From NCBI RefSeq assembly GCF_015354405.1, contig NZ_JADKYP010000024.1, forward strand, positions 1 to 64,000: a DNA stretch of 64,000 nucleotides, read 5' to 3'. This DNA comes from Nocardia sp. BSTN01. Lineage in GTDB: Bacteria; Actinomycetota; Actinomycetes; Mycobacteriales; Mycobacteriaceae. Position 1 is the first letter of the stretch. Each line of letters begins with the position of its first letter. Shown in pieces: positions 29,419 to 36,723 of this stretch. The notes beneath the pieces are model-generated. The model had not been told where the DNA came from and made no database searches. It saw only the letters and a program-made list of their open reading frames with translations. Position numbers and translations under genes: made by a program.

Positions 29419-29853
29419 ATGTCACGCCGCAACCTCGACACCGTCCTGGCGGCCGCTGTCGTTCTGTTCACTTTCTACCTCGGGATTTCTTTCGTTCTGA
29501 CTCCCGAGACCGCCGCCCAGGGCTTCGGCCTGCCGAACGTGCCCGCCCGCGGCGGCTTCCTCATCGTGAAAGGCTGCCGTGAACTCGCGATGGGTCTGGG
29601 CACGGGCATCCTGCTGGTGACGGGCCGGCGCCGCGCCCTGGGGTGGATTTTGCTGACGACGGCCGTCGCGCCGCTCGGCGACATGATCAACGTCCTGGCG
29701 CATCACGGCTCCGCGGCTACCGCGTTCGGTGTCCACGGATCGACCTCCGCGCTGATCGCGCTCACGGGCCTGCTGATCCTCGGCGAAACCGACAAGGCAC
29801 CCGAGGCTGAGCGGGCCGACGCCCCAGCGCGCACCGCACAGCTCTCGGCCTGA
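29419..29853 (+). CDS. DUF4267 membrane protein
   Basis: This 144-residue protein has four hydrophobic segments and the DUF4267 motif VKGCRELAMGLGTGIL. The function is unknown. ATG 29419 follows CAGGAGAAC. It lies 58 bases after the ABM gene and 44 before the next membrane protein, and probably belongs to the MarR-controlled operon. Confidence 0.8.
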   Translation: MSRRNLDTVLAAAVVLFTFYLGISFVLTPETAAQGFGLPNVPARGGFLIVKGCRELAMGLGTGILLVTGRRRALGWILLTTAVAPLGDMINVLAHHGSAATAFGVHGSTSALIALTGLLILGETDKAPEAERADAPARTAQLSA

Positions 29854-29897
29854 GCTCTATACCCGAACGACCGCATCATCATTCGAACGAGGACTCG

Positions 29898-30323
29898 ATG
29901 AAACAGCTCTACTGGGCCGCCGTCGGCTATACCGCACTGGGACTGCCGTCGGGCCTGGTCTACCGCGAACTCACCAAGGCCCATGAGTTCACCGGCAAGA
30001 CCGAACTCGCCGTGGTCCACACTCACCTGCTGGCGTTGGGAACACTGTTCTTCCTGATCGTCCTGGTGCTCGAACACCAACTCGCCCTGTCGAACACCCG
30101 CGCCTATCGCTGGTTCTTCACCGTCTACAACATCGCTGTCCTCTGGACGGTGGCCTGCATGACGATCATCGGCACCCGGACCGTCCTCGGGTACGGCGAA
30201 TCCACGCCACTGGCGGAGCTGGCCGGCATCGGTCACGTCCTGCTGACCATCGGATTCGTGCTGTTCTTCCGCGCCGTGCACCAGGCCATCGCGGCCCGCC
30301 GCGAGGAAGTGGTTCCCGCCTGA
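29898..30323 (+). CDS. DUF2871 family membrane protein
   Basis: This 141-residue protein has four membrane segments and histidines positioned in helices (VHTHLLALGT, EHQLALS), as in the DUF2871 family. The function is unknown; the conserved histidines could bind a metal or haem. The start follows GAGGACTCG. It is the last gene of the MarR-associated set, ahead of a strong terminator. Confidence 0.8.
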   Translation: MKQLYWAAVGYTALGLPSGLVYRELTKAHEFTGKTELAVVHTHLLALGTLFFLIVLVLEHQLALSNTRAYRWFFTVYNIAVLWTVACMTIIGTRTVLGYGESTPLAELAGIGHVLLTIGFVLFFRAVHQAIAARREEVVPA

Positions 30324-30376
30324 TCCGGCCGAATCGGTGACGGCCGACCCATGCTCGGGGCCGTTCCGCGCGGACG

Positions 30377-30407
30377 CCAACGGCCCGAGATGGTCTCGGG
30401 CCGTTGG
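30377..30407. terminator. Strong bidirectional hairpin terminator
   Basis: CCAACGGCCCGAGA (30377-30390) and TCTCGGGCCGTTGG (30394-30407) form a perfect 14-bp stem with a TGG loop. It lies between convergent genes and could stop transcription from both sides. Confidence 0.8.
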
Positions 30408-30446
30408 TCTTCGGACTGTCGTATCCGCCGCCATACGAAGACGCCG

Positions 30447-30845
30447 CTACCTGATCGAGCTGGCCAGCCGGTCGGCGTAAGGGGCGATGAACTTTCCGAC
30501 GATCGGGAGCGCCGCGCGGACACCGCCGGTGTTGTTCGCCTGGACCATGGCCATGATCCAGACGACGACCGTGAAGACCGCGACGACGAGCCCGGCGAGG
30601 CTGAAGACGATGCCCAGGGCTCCGAGGAGCGAGCCGAGGATGCTCAGCACGATATTCAGCACCGAAACCGCCCCGAAGAAGATGATCGATTGCGAGGCAT
30701 GGAATTTCACATCGGGATCGTTGCGTCCGATGAAGAGGAAGATGATTCCGGTGAGCCAGCCCAGCGCGTACGACAGGATCGCGCTGGTCTTCTTGTCCAA
30801 GCCGGCGGACTGCGGTTGGTTCGCGGGAGGTTGAGAAAATGTCAT
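30447..30845 (-). CDS. DUF4870 membrane protein
   Basis: This 132-residue protein has three to four hydrophobic helices and the DUF4870 pattern (DKKTSAILSYALGWLTGIIFL, then FHASQSIIFF). The family is widespread and of unknown function. The N-terminal tail is proline/glutamine-rich and probably cytoplasmic. It is monocistronic and convergent with the preceding group. Confidence 0.85.
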   Translation of the reverse strand: MTFSQPPANQPQSAGLDKKTSAILSYALGWLTGIIFLFIGRNDPDVKFHASQSIIFFGAVSVLNIVLSILGSLLGALGIVFSLAGLVVAVFTVVVWIMAMVQANNTGGVRAALPIVGKFIAPYADRLASSIR

Positions 30846-30958
30846 GAGGTGAGTAGACGCCGCGCGGGCCCCCTACCGATCCCAACTTTCCCCCGCAAAC
30901 CCTAGAGGGCTTCAGCTCGATCCGTTGTCGGCGAAGGCATCACGAGCTATCACCATGA

Positions 30959-31006
30959 CGTCAACTAATAGTTGACGCGTGCACGATCGTCAACCTATGT
31001 TTGACG
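30959..31006 (+). promoter_or_regulatory. Tandem 19-bp palindromic operators over a promoter
   Basis: CGTCAACTA-A-TAGTTGACG (30959-30977) is a perfect 9+1+9 palindrome. A degenerate copy of the same size (CGTCAACCT-A-TGTTTGACG) lies at 30988-31006, 29 bases downstream. The right arm of the first forms a -35-like TTGACG (30972-30977), and TATGTT (30996-31001) could be the -10, so a bound dimer would block RNA polymerase. Confidence 0.7.
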
Positions 31007-31036
31007 AGCCGATCGCGGCGGACAGGAGGAACCAAG

Positions 31037-31381
31037 ATGCCGGATGCGCCCATCGTCACCGGCGCTGCGGCCAGCCGTGGTGTTGTCGCCGGTCCGGTTC
31101 GGCTGGTGCACAGTGTCGACGACTTCGACGCGGTTCGGCCGGGCGATGTGATCGTCTGTCGCACGACCGATCCGTCGTGGACAGCGCTTTTCGGTGTCGC
31201 CGCCGCGGTGGTGACCGAAACCGGGGGAATACTGTCCCATGCGGCAATCGTCGCCCGCGAGTTCGGGATTCCAGCCGTGGTGGCGGCCGAGGGGGCGATG
31301 CAGACCCTGGCGAATCATCGGATCATCTCGGTCGATGGAACCAAGGGACACGTTCATGCCGTTTGCTCGCCCCGCCGTTGA
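31037..31381 (+). CDS. Stand-alone PEP-utilising enzyme mobile (phosphohistidine) domain
   Basis: This 114-residue protein consists only of the swivelling phosphohistidine domain of PEP synthase and pyruvate phosphate dikinase, with the motif TETGGILSHAAIVAREFGIPAVV around H68. There are no nucleotide- or PEP-binding domains here, so it must act with another protein or in a different role. The ATG follows CAGGAGGA. The next gene, a predicted winged-helix protein, starts 46 bases downstream; both are behind the tandem palindromes. Confidence 0.85.
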   Translation: MPDAPIVTGAAASRGVVAGPVRLVHSVDDFDAVRPGDVIVCRTTDPSWTALFGVAAAVVTETGGILSHAAIVAREFGIPAVVAAEGAMQTLANHRIISVDGTKGHVHAVCSPRR

Positions 31382-31427
31382 CGTCGCTGCACCAGGCATG
31401 GCTGCTCGATACGAAGGAAAGTCCGCG

Positions 31428-32060
31428 ATGACGCACGTTTCACGCAGTTCGCTGCTCGCGTTGCACGCAATTCGCCTGGGCGGGTTCGTTGATACGCACG
31501 CGGCGGCAGGCAGATACCGAATGCCTGTCGACCTCACCGAGTCGCACGTGCGGGACTTCCGGGAGTGGGGTTGGATCAGCCGCTACCGTTTCGGGACGGA
31601 CGCAGGGTGGTCGCTTACCGAGAGCGGACGTGCGCAGAACGAGCGGCAGCTCGCCGACGAGCTGTCCGAGTGTGGGGCGAAAGCGTTGGTGGAAGACGTC
31701 TATCGCAAGTTTCTGCCGCTCAACGCCCGGTTGGTGCAGGCGTGCACCGCCTGGCAACTGACCATCCTTCCCGATGGCAGCATGCAGGACAATGACCACC
31801 GGGACGCGCAGCGGGACCGGCCGATCCTGGCCGAACTGGAAAGCCTCGCACGGGAATTGGTTCCACTGACGAACACTTTCACCGAACGGCTCGCCCGGTT
31901 CGCAGGTTACGACACCCGCTTCGCCGCGGCCCTCTCCCTGGCCGTCGATAATCCCGAGATGGTCACCGGAACCGAACACGACTCGGCCCACCGAGTGTGG
32001 TTCGAACTGCACGAAGATCTGATCGCCACCCTCGGTATCGACAGGGCGCAGCTCTCCTGA
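31428..32060 (+). CDS. Winged-helix protein paired with PEP mobile domain
   Basis: The first 70 residues of this 210-residue protein look like a winged helix (SLLALHAIRLGGFVDT, then a strand-rich WSLTESGRA wing); the rest is helical and acidic, of unknown fold. I chose ATG 31428 because AAGGAAAG lies eight bases upstream; an in-frame ATG at 31398 is possible. It probably binds the tandem palindromes upstream, an inference from gene order. The pairing with a phosphohistidine domain suggests a phospho-dependent switch. Confidence 0.7.
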   Translation: MTHVSRSSLLALHAIRLGGFVDTHAAAGRYRMPVDLTESHVRDFREWGWISRYRFGTDAGWSLTESGRAQNERQLADELSECGAKALVEDVYRKFLPLNARLVQACTAWQLTILPDGSMQDNDHRDAQRDRPILAELESLARELVPLTNTFTERLARFAGYDTRFAAALSLAVDNPEMVTGTEHDSAHRVWFELHEDLIATLGIDRAQLS

Positions 32061-32158
32061 CGAGTACTTCCGAAGCCTCCATCGGTGGTCGAACGCGATG
32101 ACGGAGCGGGTGCCCGGTTGTCCTGTGCTCGGTGTGCGACTGCTCGAACTCCACGCTG

Positions 32159-32275
32159 CTACGCCGGTCGCTGGAACTTCCCGTCCTGTAGGCCGGTGGT
32201 GAAGGAGTCCCGTTCGGCGGGGGAGAAGATGAGTGCTGGGCCGGTGGAGTTTTTGGAGTCGTGCACTCCAACAGC
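32159..32275 (-). pseudogene. C-terminal half of an interrupted DUF397 gene
   Basis: The minus strand encodes AVGVHDSKNSTGPALIF followed by SPAERDSFTTGLQDGKF and a stop, a clear DUF397 C-terminus. The N-terminal half is missing here; it matches the fragment at 35008-35084, 2.7 kb away. The reading frame would join exactly after the HLSDGE of that fragment. The boundary of element and gene is at about 32276-32278. Confidence 0.75.
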
Positions 32276-32365
32276 TTCTCTGCACCAGCGTCGGCGACAC
32301 GCTGAGGTCGCCGAAATTCGGAGGATTATCCTGGGCGGATCTGCTTCGGTGTCGAGGTGATCAAG

Positions 32366-32998
32366 ATGCAGGCCGTCATCGAGGTTCCGGCCTTCGATAC
32401 CGTGTCGCCGCTGCCATGGCTCGTCACGTCGGTAGCCGCGGGGTCGTGGTTGGCACTCGACGCTGGCTGTAGTGATGAGGAAGTTGGGCTGTTTGTAGGC
32501 GCTTTGGCTCATCGCCTGGACGTCGAGTCTCCGGGTGGGCGCGATGAGGTCGTGGCCACACTGCTCGCTGAGGAGATCCTCATCGTGGCTGGTGGTCTGC
32601 GATTGCTCGATACGGTCACCGGGATGGTGGTGGTGCCAGGCTGCTGTGCCGGACTCGAGGATTGGCGCGATTGGGGGCAGGTGCTCACAGGGGGTTCGCC
32701 GTGGCTGGGCCATGACCCGGGCCCGGAGGTCGAGATCGGCGTCGACGGTGGTCTGCGCGTGTGGCAGGACGGCGGCCCGAACCGTCACCACGGCCAGTGG
32801 GCGGGGACAAGCGTCGTGCTGCCCCGGCTCGTGCTGGCCGGCCTGCTGAGGAACGTGCGGGAGGACTTGGTCGGCTTCCTGGCTCTGGTGGAGGCGTGGA
32901 CGGCGCGCAACGGGTTGGGCGAGAACGGAACCGCTCTTGTGGAGGCGATCGACCGGAACTTCACCATTACGGCTCCGTTGGATCTGCCAAGCGATTGA
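32366..32998 (+). CDS. Hypothetical protein inside the element (cargo)
   Basis: This 210-residue soluble, acidic protein has coding-like composition throughout, and its ATG follows GAGGTGAT. It contains SWLALDAGCSDEEVG, VAGGLRLLDTVTGMVVVPGCC and ENGTALVEAIDRNFTI. I do not recognise a domain. It is on the strand opposite the recombinases and lies next to the left end of the element, the usual place for passenger genes. It could be a DUF397-like partner or a defence gene, but nothing in the sequence decides this. Confidence 0.6.
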   Translation: MQAVIEVPAFDTVSPLPWLVTSVAAGSWLALDAGCSDEEVGLFVGALAHRLDVESPGGRDEVVATLLAEEILIVAGGLRLLDTVTGMVVVPGCCAGLEDWRDWGQVLTGGSPWLGHDPGPEVEIGVDGGLRVWQDGGPNRHHGQWAGTSVVLPRLVLAGLLRNVREDLVGFLALVEAWTARNGLGENGTALVEAIDRNFTITAPLDLPSD

Positions 32999-33103
32999 AC
33001 AGCGGTAGGTTTCGGCCCGGACGGCTATTCGGTCGAGGATCTGTGTGGTGACCTGGACCTGTTCATGTTCGTGCTCAGGGGCAACGGCGGCGGTGGTGTT
33101 CAT
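32987..33103 (-). other. Possible gene fragment after the recombinase remnant
   Basis: The minus strand has TAATG at the recombinase stop, and the ATG (33103) opens a coding-like stretch of about 39 residues (MNTTAAVAPEHEHEQVQVTT and RIAVRAETYRCSIAW). After that, the frame becomes antisense to the cargo gene and loses coding character. It may be the start of a third gene of the element, cut by rearrangement. Support is weak. Confidence 0.3.
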
Positions 33104-33749
33104 TAGAGGACAGGGCCGCCTCCCGGGTCTCGGTCGTAGTGCAGGAATGCTTCCGGAGTGAGGTCGGCGAACGCGATGCCCTGGGTGGTCAGCGCGCACG
33201 CGACATCGAACAGGGCCCGGCGCTTGAAGTGCTTGGTCGAATCAGCCGACTCGATCGCGGTGAAGAACCGATCGAGCGGGGGTCGTTGTGCGCTTGGCGA
33301 AAGGCTCCCGCGTAGTCGCGAAACATGGTGGACCGGAACGCTTCCAGCGTCGGCCGGATGATCCGCAGCGCGAAGAATGCTTCCAATGCCTGTGTCGGTG
33401 CGGTCCCGATGTGGGATGAGCTGCCCAGGGCCCGAACCGGATTGCCCCGCAAGTGGAGTCCACTGGCGTCCGAGCGTTCCTGCCAGGTGGCGCCGGGCAA
33501 CTGGGCCAAGTGCTCGCCCAGCTGCTGAAGACCGCGGTCTCGGCTGTGTCTGCGGCTTCGGGGCTCGGGCCAGACGTCGGCCGCGACGGTTCGAATGAGG
33601 TCGATCGGTGCGGCATCGAGCGTCCCGTGCGGGCGCGGCGGAACCGCTGGTGGCGGTGCCGGAGCGGCGATCACGGCCTGGCGCACGAATTTCGTCGGCG
33701 GGACCTCCCGCCGGACGGCTTGCCTGCGACGTCTCAGAGTGTCAGGCAC
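33099..33749 (-). pseudogene. Truncated, frameshifted second tyrosine recombinase
   Basis: The gene begins with GTG 33749, overlapping the first recombinase by 8 bp. It gives the N-terminus of a large integrase-family protein (LIRTVAADVWPEP, then ATWQERSDASGL and SSSHIGT). A frameshift occurs at a run of five Gs (33278-33282). The neighbouring frame resumes with PLDRFFTAIESADSTKHFKRRALF and ADLTPEAFLHY before stopping at 33099. Family members are several hundred residues longer and contain the catalytic domain, which is absent here. Confidence 0.7.
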
Positions 33750-34881
33750 CGAACACCGCCTCGATGTCCTCGGCCGCGTAGCCGGGGGCGAACCGGCGTT
33801 CCTCCCGAGGTCGGGCGAAGTGTTCGGCCAGCTTGTCGTGCAGTTCCTCGATACGCGGCTGCAAGTAGATCTCGGTGGTCGACAGGTGTTTGTGCCGCAG
33901 AACGGCCTGAACTTCCGGCAGCGTCAGCGCCGGATCGGCAGCCATGCGCGCGGCCGCGGTGTGGCGCAGATCGTGTAGCGACCAGTTCGTGCCCAGCACA
34001 TGGTTCGCGCGCTGCAGGACACATCGCATCGCCCAGTACGTCAGCTGCCGCGGCTCGCCCCGCAACGTGCGCCAGACCGGCTCCCTCGCCGCAGGGGTTC
34101 CGTGCTCGTCGAAATACATGGCAAGGTGGCAGAACGCCTCCGGTGACCCCGGAACCGCCATCAACGCGCGAGACCCCTTGGACACCAGCCCGATTCGCTT
34201 ACCCGACCAATCGACCTGCTCGCCCAGAAGTCCGAGCAGCTCCGAGGCGCGCGCACCGGAGGAGACGTAGAACGCCAGCAATGCCCGATCCCGGTGGCTG
34301 CCCATCTCAGCGAACAGCTCGTCCCACAACCTGTCCGGAATCGACCGCGGGGCCCGACTGCCTTGCTTCTGCCGCAGCGGAGCTCGTCCGTGCTGCGGTT
34401 GAACGTCGATCGGGCTGCGGTGACCGAGCAGGCGCCTCCGCTCGGAGGCGAGAGGAACCGGGTTGACCGCCGGGCCACGACCGAAATGCAGGTGGAAATC
34501 GTAGAACCCCGACAACACCGACAACGCATGGTTGATCGTCGATGCGGCGTAACCGGCCTCGAGCGAGGGTTTGCCGGTCCGCAGGTTCACCGAGCCCGGC
34601 GGCATTGCACTCGAAGCCGACCGGGCCCGCTGCGGATTGCGCGCTGTGCGCAGCCATCCGACCAGCAACTCGACCTCACCGCGGCCGGCACGGTCCCATG
34701 CCACGTCGACCACCACGAGCAACCGCCACCAACGCAGTAGGTCGTGCGCGTACGATCGCACCGTCAACGGGCTCGCGTCGGTCAGCAACAGGTCCCGCAA
34801 AAACGTTGTGAACGGCTCGATTTCAACACCGTTTCCGTCGATCACGACATACGCGACGACGCCCGGACCGGACCGCTGCAC
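33742..34881 (-). CDS. Tyrosine recombinase, Tn554 TnpA-like
   Basis: This 379-residue protein has an N-terminal SAM-like core-binding domain (about 20-135) and a complete catalytic domain: R211 in SSGARASELL, K235, H303-x-x-R306 in HDLRHTAA, H330 and the nucleophile Y339 in TTEIYLQ. It should therefore be active in strand exchange. It is the first gene of the element, and its stop overlaps the start of the truncated second recombinase. Members act in pairs or trios, so it may now be unable to move alone. The start is GTG, with a weak ribosome-binding site. Confidence 0.88.
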   Translation of the reverse strand: MQRSGPGVVAYVVIDGNGVEIEPFTTFLRDLLLTDASPLTVRSYAHDLLRWWRLLVVVDVAWDRAGRGEVELLVGWLRTARNPQRARSASSAMPPGSVNLRTGKPSLEAGYAASTINHALSVLSGFYDFHLHFGRGPAVNPVPLASERRRLLGHRSPIDVQPQHGRAPLRQKQGSRAPRSIPDRLWDELFAEMGSHRDRALLAFYVSSGARASELLGLLGEQVDWSGKRIGLVSKGSRALMAVPGSPEAFCHLAMYFDEHGTPAAREPVWRTLRGEPRQLTYWAMRCVLQRANHVLGTNWSLHDLRHTAAARMAADPALTLPEVQAVLRHKHLSTTEIYLQPRIEELHDKLAEHFARPREERRFAPGYAAEDIEAVFGA

Positions 34882-35007
34882 GACCGCACCGGCGCGCGGA
34901 ATCTCAGCTCAGCCCTCGAAGATCCGCTGACGCAACGCGTCTACCAACAACATCACCACCATCACTCGGTGCCCCATGCGCGGGGCGTGTGATGGTGCAG
35001 TTAACGG

Positions 35008-35084
35008 TTCGCCATCGCTGAGGTGCGCAACCTCAACGCATGTATCTTTGCCGTGGCTTCGCTGGCTCGTGTACCACCGGGCAG
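35008..35084 (-). pseudogene. N-terminal half of the interrupted DUF397 gene
   Basis: The minus strand encodes VDLFTARWYTSQRSHGKD and then CVEVAHLSDGE, aligning with residues 3-30 of the two intact DUF397 proteins next to it. Compared with those copies the ATG has become AGG, and no other good start is in frame. After HLSDGE the sequence turns into non-homologous element DNA. Its missing half is at 32159-32275. Downstream limits are set by that alignment. Confidence 0.7.
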
Positions 35085-35362
35085 TGAACAGGTCGACGTT
35101 CCTGTCGTCTACTCCTCTGGCTCCGGATTGCTGGCCCCGGCCACTCCGGCTGCTGTGCGGGGGCTTCGAATCGGCCGTCCTGTACGACAGTGGTGAAAGC
35201 ATCCCATTCTGCGGGCGTGAAGACTAGTGCTGGGCCGGTGGGGTTTTTGGAGTCGCGAACTCCGACCGCGCCGGTGGTGAGGTGTGCTACCTCCACGTAG
35301 TCCCCGGTGGCGTGGCTCCGGCTGCTCTTGAACCACTTGGCAGTGGGTAGGTCAACACTCAT
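35033..35362 (-). CDS. DUF397 protein, second copy
   Basis: The first 68 residues (AKWFKSSRSHATGDYVEVAH, then RDSKNPTGPALVFTPAEWDAF) are a complete DUF397 domain. The remaining 40 residues run out of frame through the broken third copy, so the tail is probably the result of a lost stop codon. It overlaps the first copy by 11 bp. DUF397 proteins are small partners of the neighbouring XRE regulator type and modulate its activity. Confidence 0.8.
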   Translation of the reverse strand: MSVDLPTAKWFKSSRSHATGDYVEVAHLTTGAVGVRDSKNPTGPALVFTPAEWDAFTTVVQDGRFEAPAQQPEWPGPAIRSQRSRRQERRPVHCPVVHEPAKPRQRYMR

Positions 35363-35627
35363 GCTGCGTTCTCCTCTGGCTCCGGTTCGCTGGCGCTTGG
35401 CGCTTGGATCGCTGTGCGTATGCGGAGGCTTTGAATCGGCCGTTCTGAATGCCGGTGGTGAAGGCGTCCCATTCGGCGGGGGTGAAGGTGAGAGCCGGGC
35501 CGGTGGGGTTTTTGGAGTCGCGAACTCCGACCGCGCCGTTGGTGAGGTGCGCTACCTCGACGCACTCTCCGCCGTCCCGGCTTCGGCTGCTCTTGAACCA
35601 CTTCGCGGCTGACGTTTCGGTACTCAC
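35352..35627 (-). CDS. DUF397 protein, first copy
   Basis: This 91-residue protein is a typical DUF397 member with AKWFKSSRSRDGGECVEVAH and SKNPTGPALTFTPAEWDAF. Its ATG overlaps the stop of the XRE regulator gene by 4 bp, the standard arrangement of the actinobacterial HTH/DUF397 pair. Such small proteins probably act as antagonists or co-regulators of the XRE protein, as in the BldB/WhiJ-like systems of Streptomyces. Confidence 0.88.
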   Translation of the reverse strand: MSTETSAAKWFKSSRSRDGGECVEVAHLTNGAVGVRDSKNPTGPALTFTPAEWDAFTTGIQNGRFKASAYAQRSKRQAPANRSQRRTQHEC

Positions 35628-36529
35628 GCTCTGTACTCCTGTTCGATCTTCTCCAGCAGAGCCCTTGACTCCGCTTCGTTCAGCGCCACAGCGGCGATGT
35701 CGGACAGCGCCTGTCGGTACACCTCGATCTCAGTTGGCTTGTCCAGGTACAAGGTTCCGGCGTAGCCCTCGATGTATACCACCGGAGGTTGTGTCAGCGC
35801 CGGGTTCAAGTGTTGCGGAAATTCGAACAACACGAACGAGTCGGTTTCCAGTCCGATATGACCGTCACTGGTGAACGGTATGACGCGAATCGACATATTC
35901 GCCAGCAGGCTCAGTTCATGGAGATGGCGGATTTGGTCGGCCATTACTGCGTTGCCCCCGATCCGATATCGTAGCGCTGCCTCGCCCAGTAAGACTTGCA
36001 TGGTCAGCGGGTTACTCGAATCAGCAAGGCGTGCTTGTCGTTTGGAAAGTAGCTCGAAACTTCTCTGCTCGTTGTATTGAATGTGTTGATCGACAAGGCG
36101 GGATCTGCGCAATTCTGGCTTGTAGTACCGGGCTTTTGCCCGGCGGTAGTCGGCCGTCTGAGTGAGTCCGGGCAATAGTGTCAGTTGAAAGGAATCGACG
36201 CGAGTTGCAGCCTGTTCCAGGCTGAGGAACAGATCGGCGTACACAATCGCGTCGCTGTAGGACTGCCACCACTCCTCTTTGCGGCACTCGTCCGCAAGCC
36301 ACAAAAGCCCATTCTGATCCTCTTCGTTGACCTCGTACACGCGGCACAGTGCTCGGATGATCGGCCTCTTCACTTCCGAAGTCCGCCCGTTCTCCAAGCG
36401 CCACAAGGTTTGTCGGCCGATCTCGGCGAGTTTCGCCGCCTCGTCGCTCTTGAGGTTTGCGGCCTCACGCAACTCGATCAACCGTCGGCCCAGCAGCCTG
36501 CGTGGAAGTGTCGTCGATTCGATCTGCAT
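35624..36529 (-). CDS. XRE-family regulator with DUF5753 domain
   Basis: This 301-residue protein has an N-terminal helix-turn-helix (about 13-67; LKSDEAAKLAEIGRQTLWRLENG) and a C-terminal DUF5753 domain (about 100-285; YADLFLSLEQAATRVDSFQ, PGLTQTADYRRA). This architecture is typical of the regulator member of HTH/DUF397 pairs in developmental or defence-linked control in actinobacteria. It heads a minus-strand cassette with three DUF397 copies, one of them destroyed by the mobile element. Confidence 0.92.
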   Translation of the reverse strand: MQIESTTLPRRLLGRRLIELREAANLKSDEAAKLAEIGRQTLWRLENGRTSEVKRPIIRALCRVYEVNEEDQNGLLWLADECRKEEWWQSYSDAIVYADLFLSLEQAATRVDSFQLTLLPGLTQTADYRRAKARYYKPELRRSRLVDQHIQYNEQRSFELLSKRQARLADSSNPLTMQVLLGEAALRYRIGGNAVMADQIRHLHELSLLANMSIRVIPFTSDGHIGLETDSFVLFEFPQHLNPALTQPPVVYIEGYAGTLYLDKPTEIEVYRQALSDIAAVALNEAESRALLEKIEQEYRA

Positions 36530-36723
36530 CTGGCCCCCTGCCAGTCGTTAGCTTCGCTAGTGAATTCAGATTGTTTGGAACGTTTTTATCTTGGCCCGAA
36601 ACGCTTTGAAACCGTTCCGTTCTCGCGGCAATCGGTGTGTACTCGACGTGTGCGAGCGGCGGGGCGGCCGACCCGGCAATCCGCAAGCACCTCCACTACA
36701 TCCCCGTCTTCGGAAGCCCGAAC

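Larger units (their letters stand above)
32276..35010. mobile_element. Tn554-like tyrosine-recombinase element inserted in a DUF397 gene
   Basis: About 2.7 kb separates the two halves of one DUF397 gene. Inside are a tyrosine recombinase, a truncated second recombinase and a plus-strand cargo gene. TTC (GAA on the gene strand) is present at both junctions (32276-32278 and 35008-35010). The octamer CTGCACCA lies just inside the left end (32280-32287) and inverted near the right end (34993-35000). Recombinase pairs of this kind belong to the Tn554 family. Exact ends are inferred by rejoining the gene. Confidence 0.65.

Noticed and set aside
32159-33199. Minus-strand frame of 346 codons joining DUF397 residues to a fragment near 33100
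   Set aside because: Most of it is antisense to the cargo gene. Only its two ends look coding, and these are explained by separate remnants.
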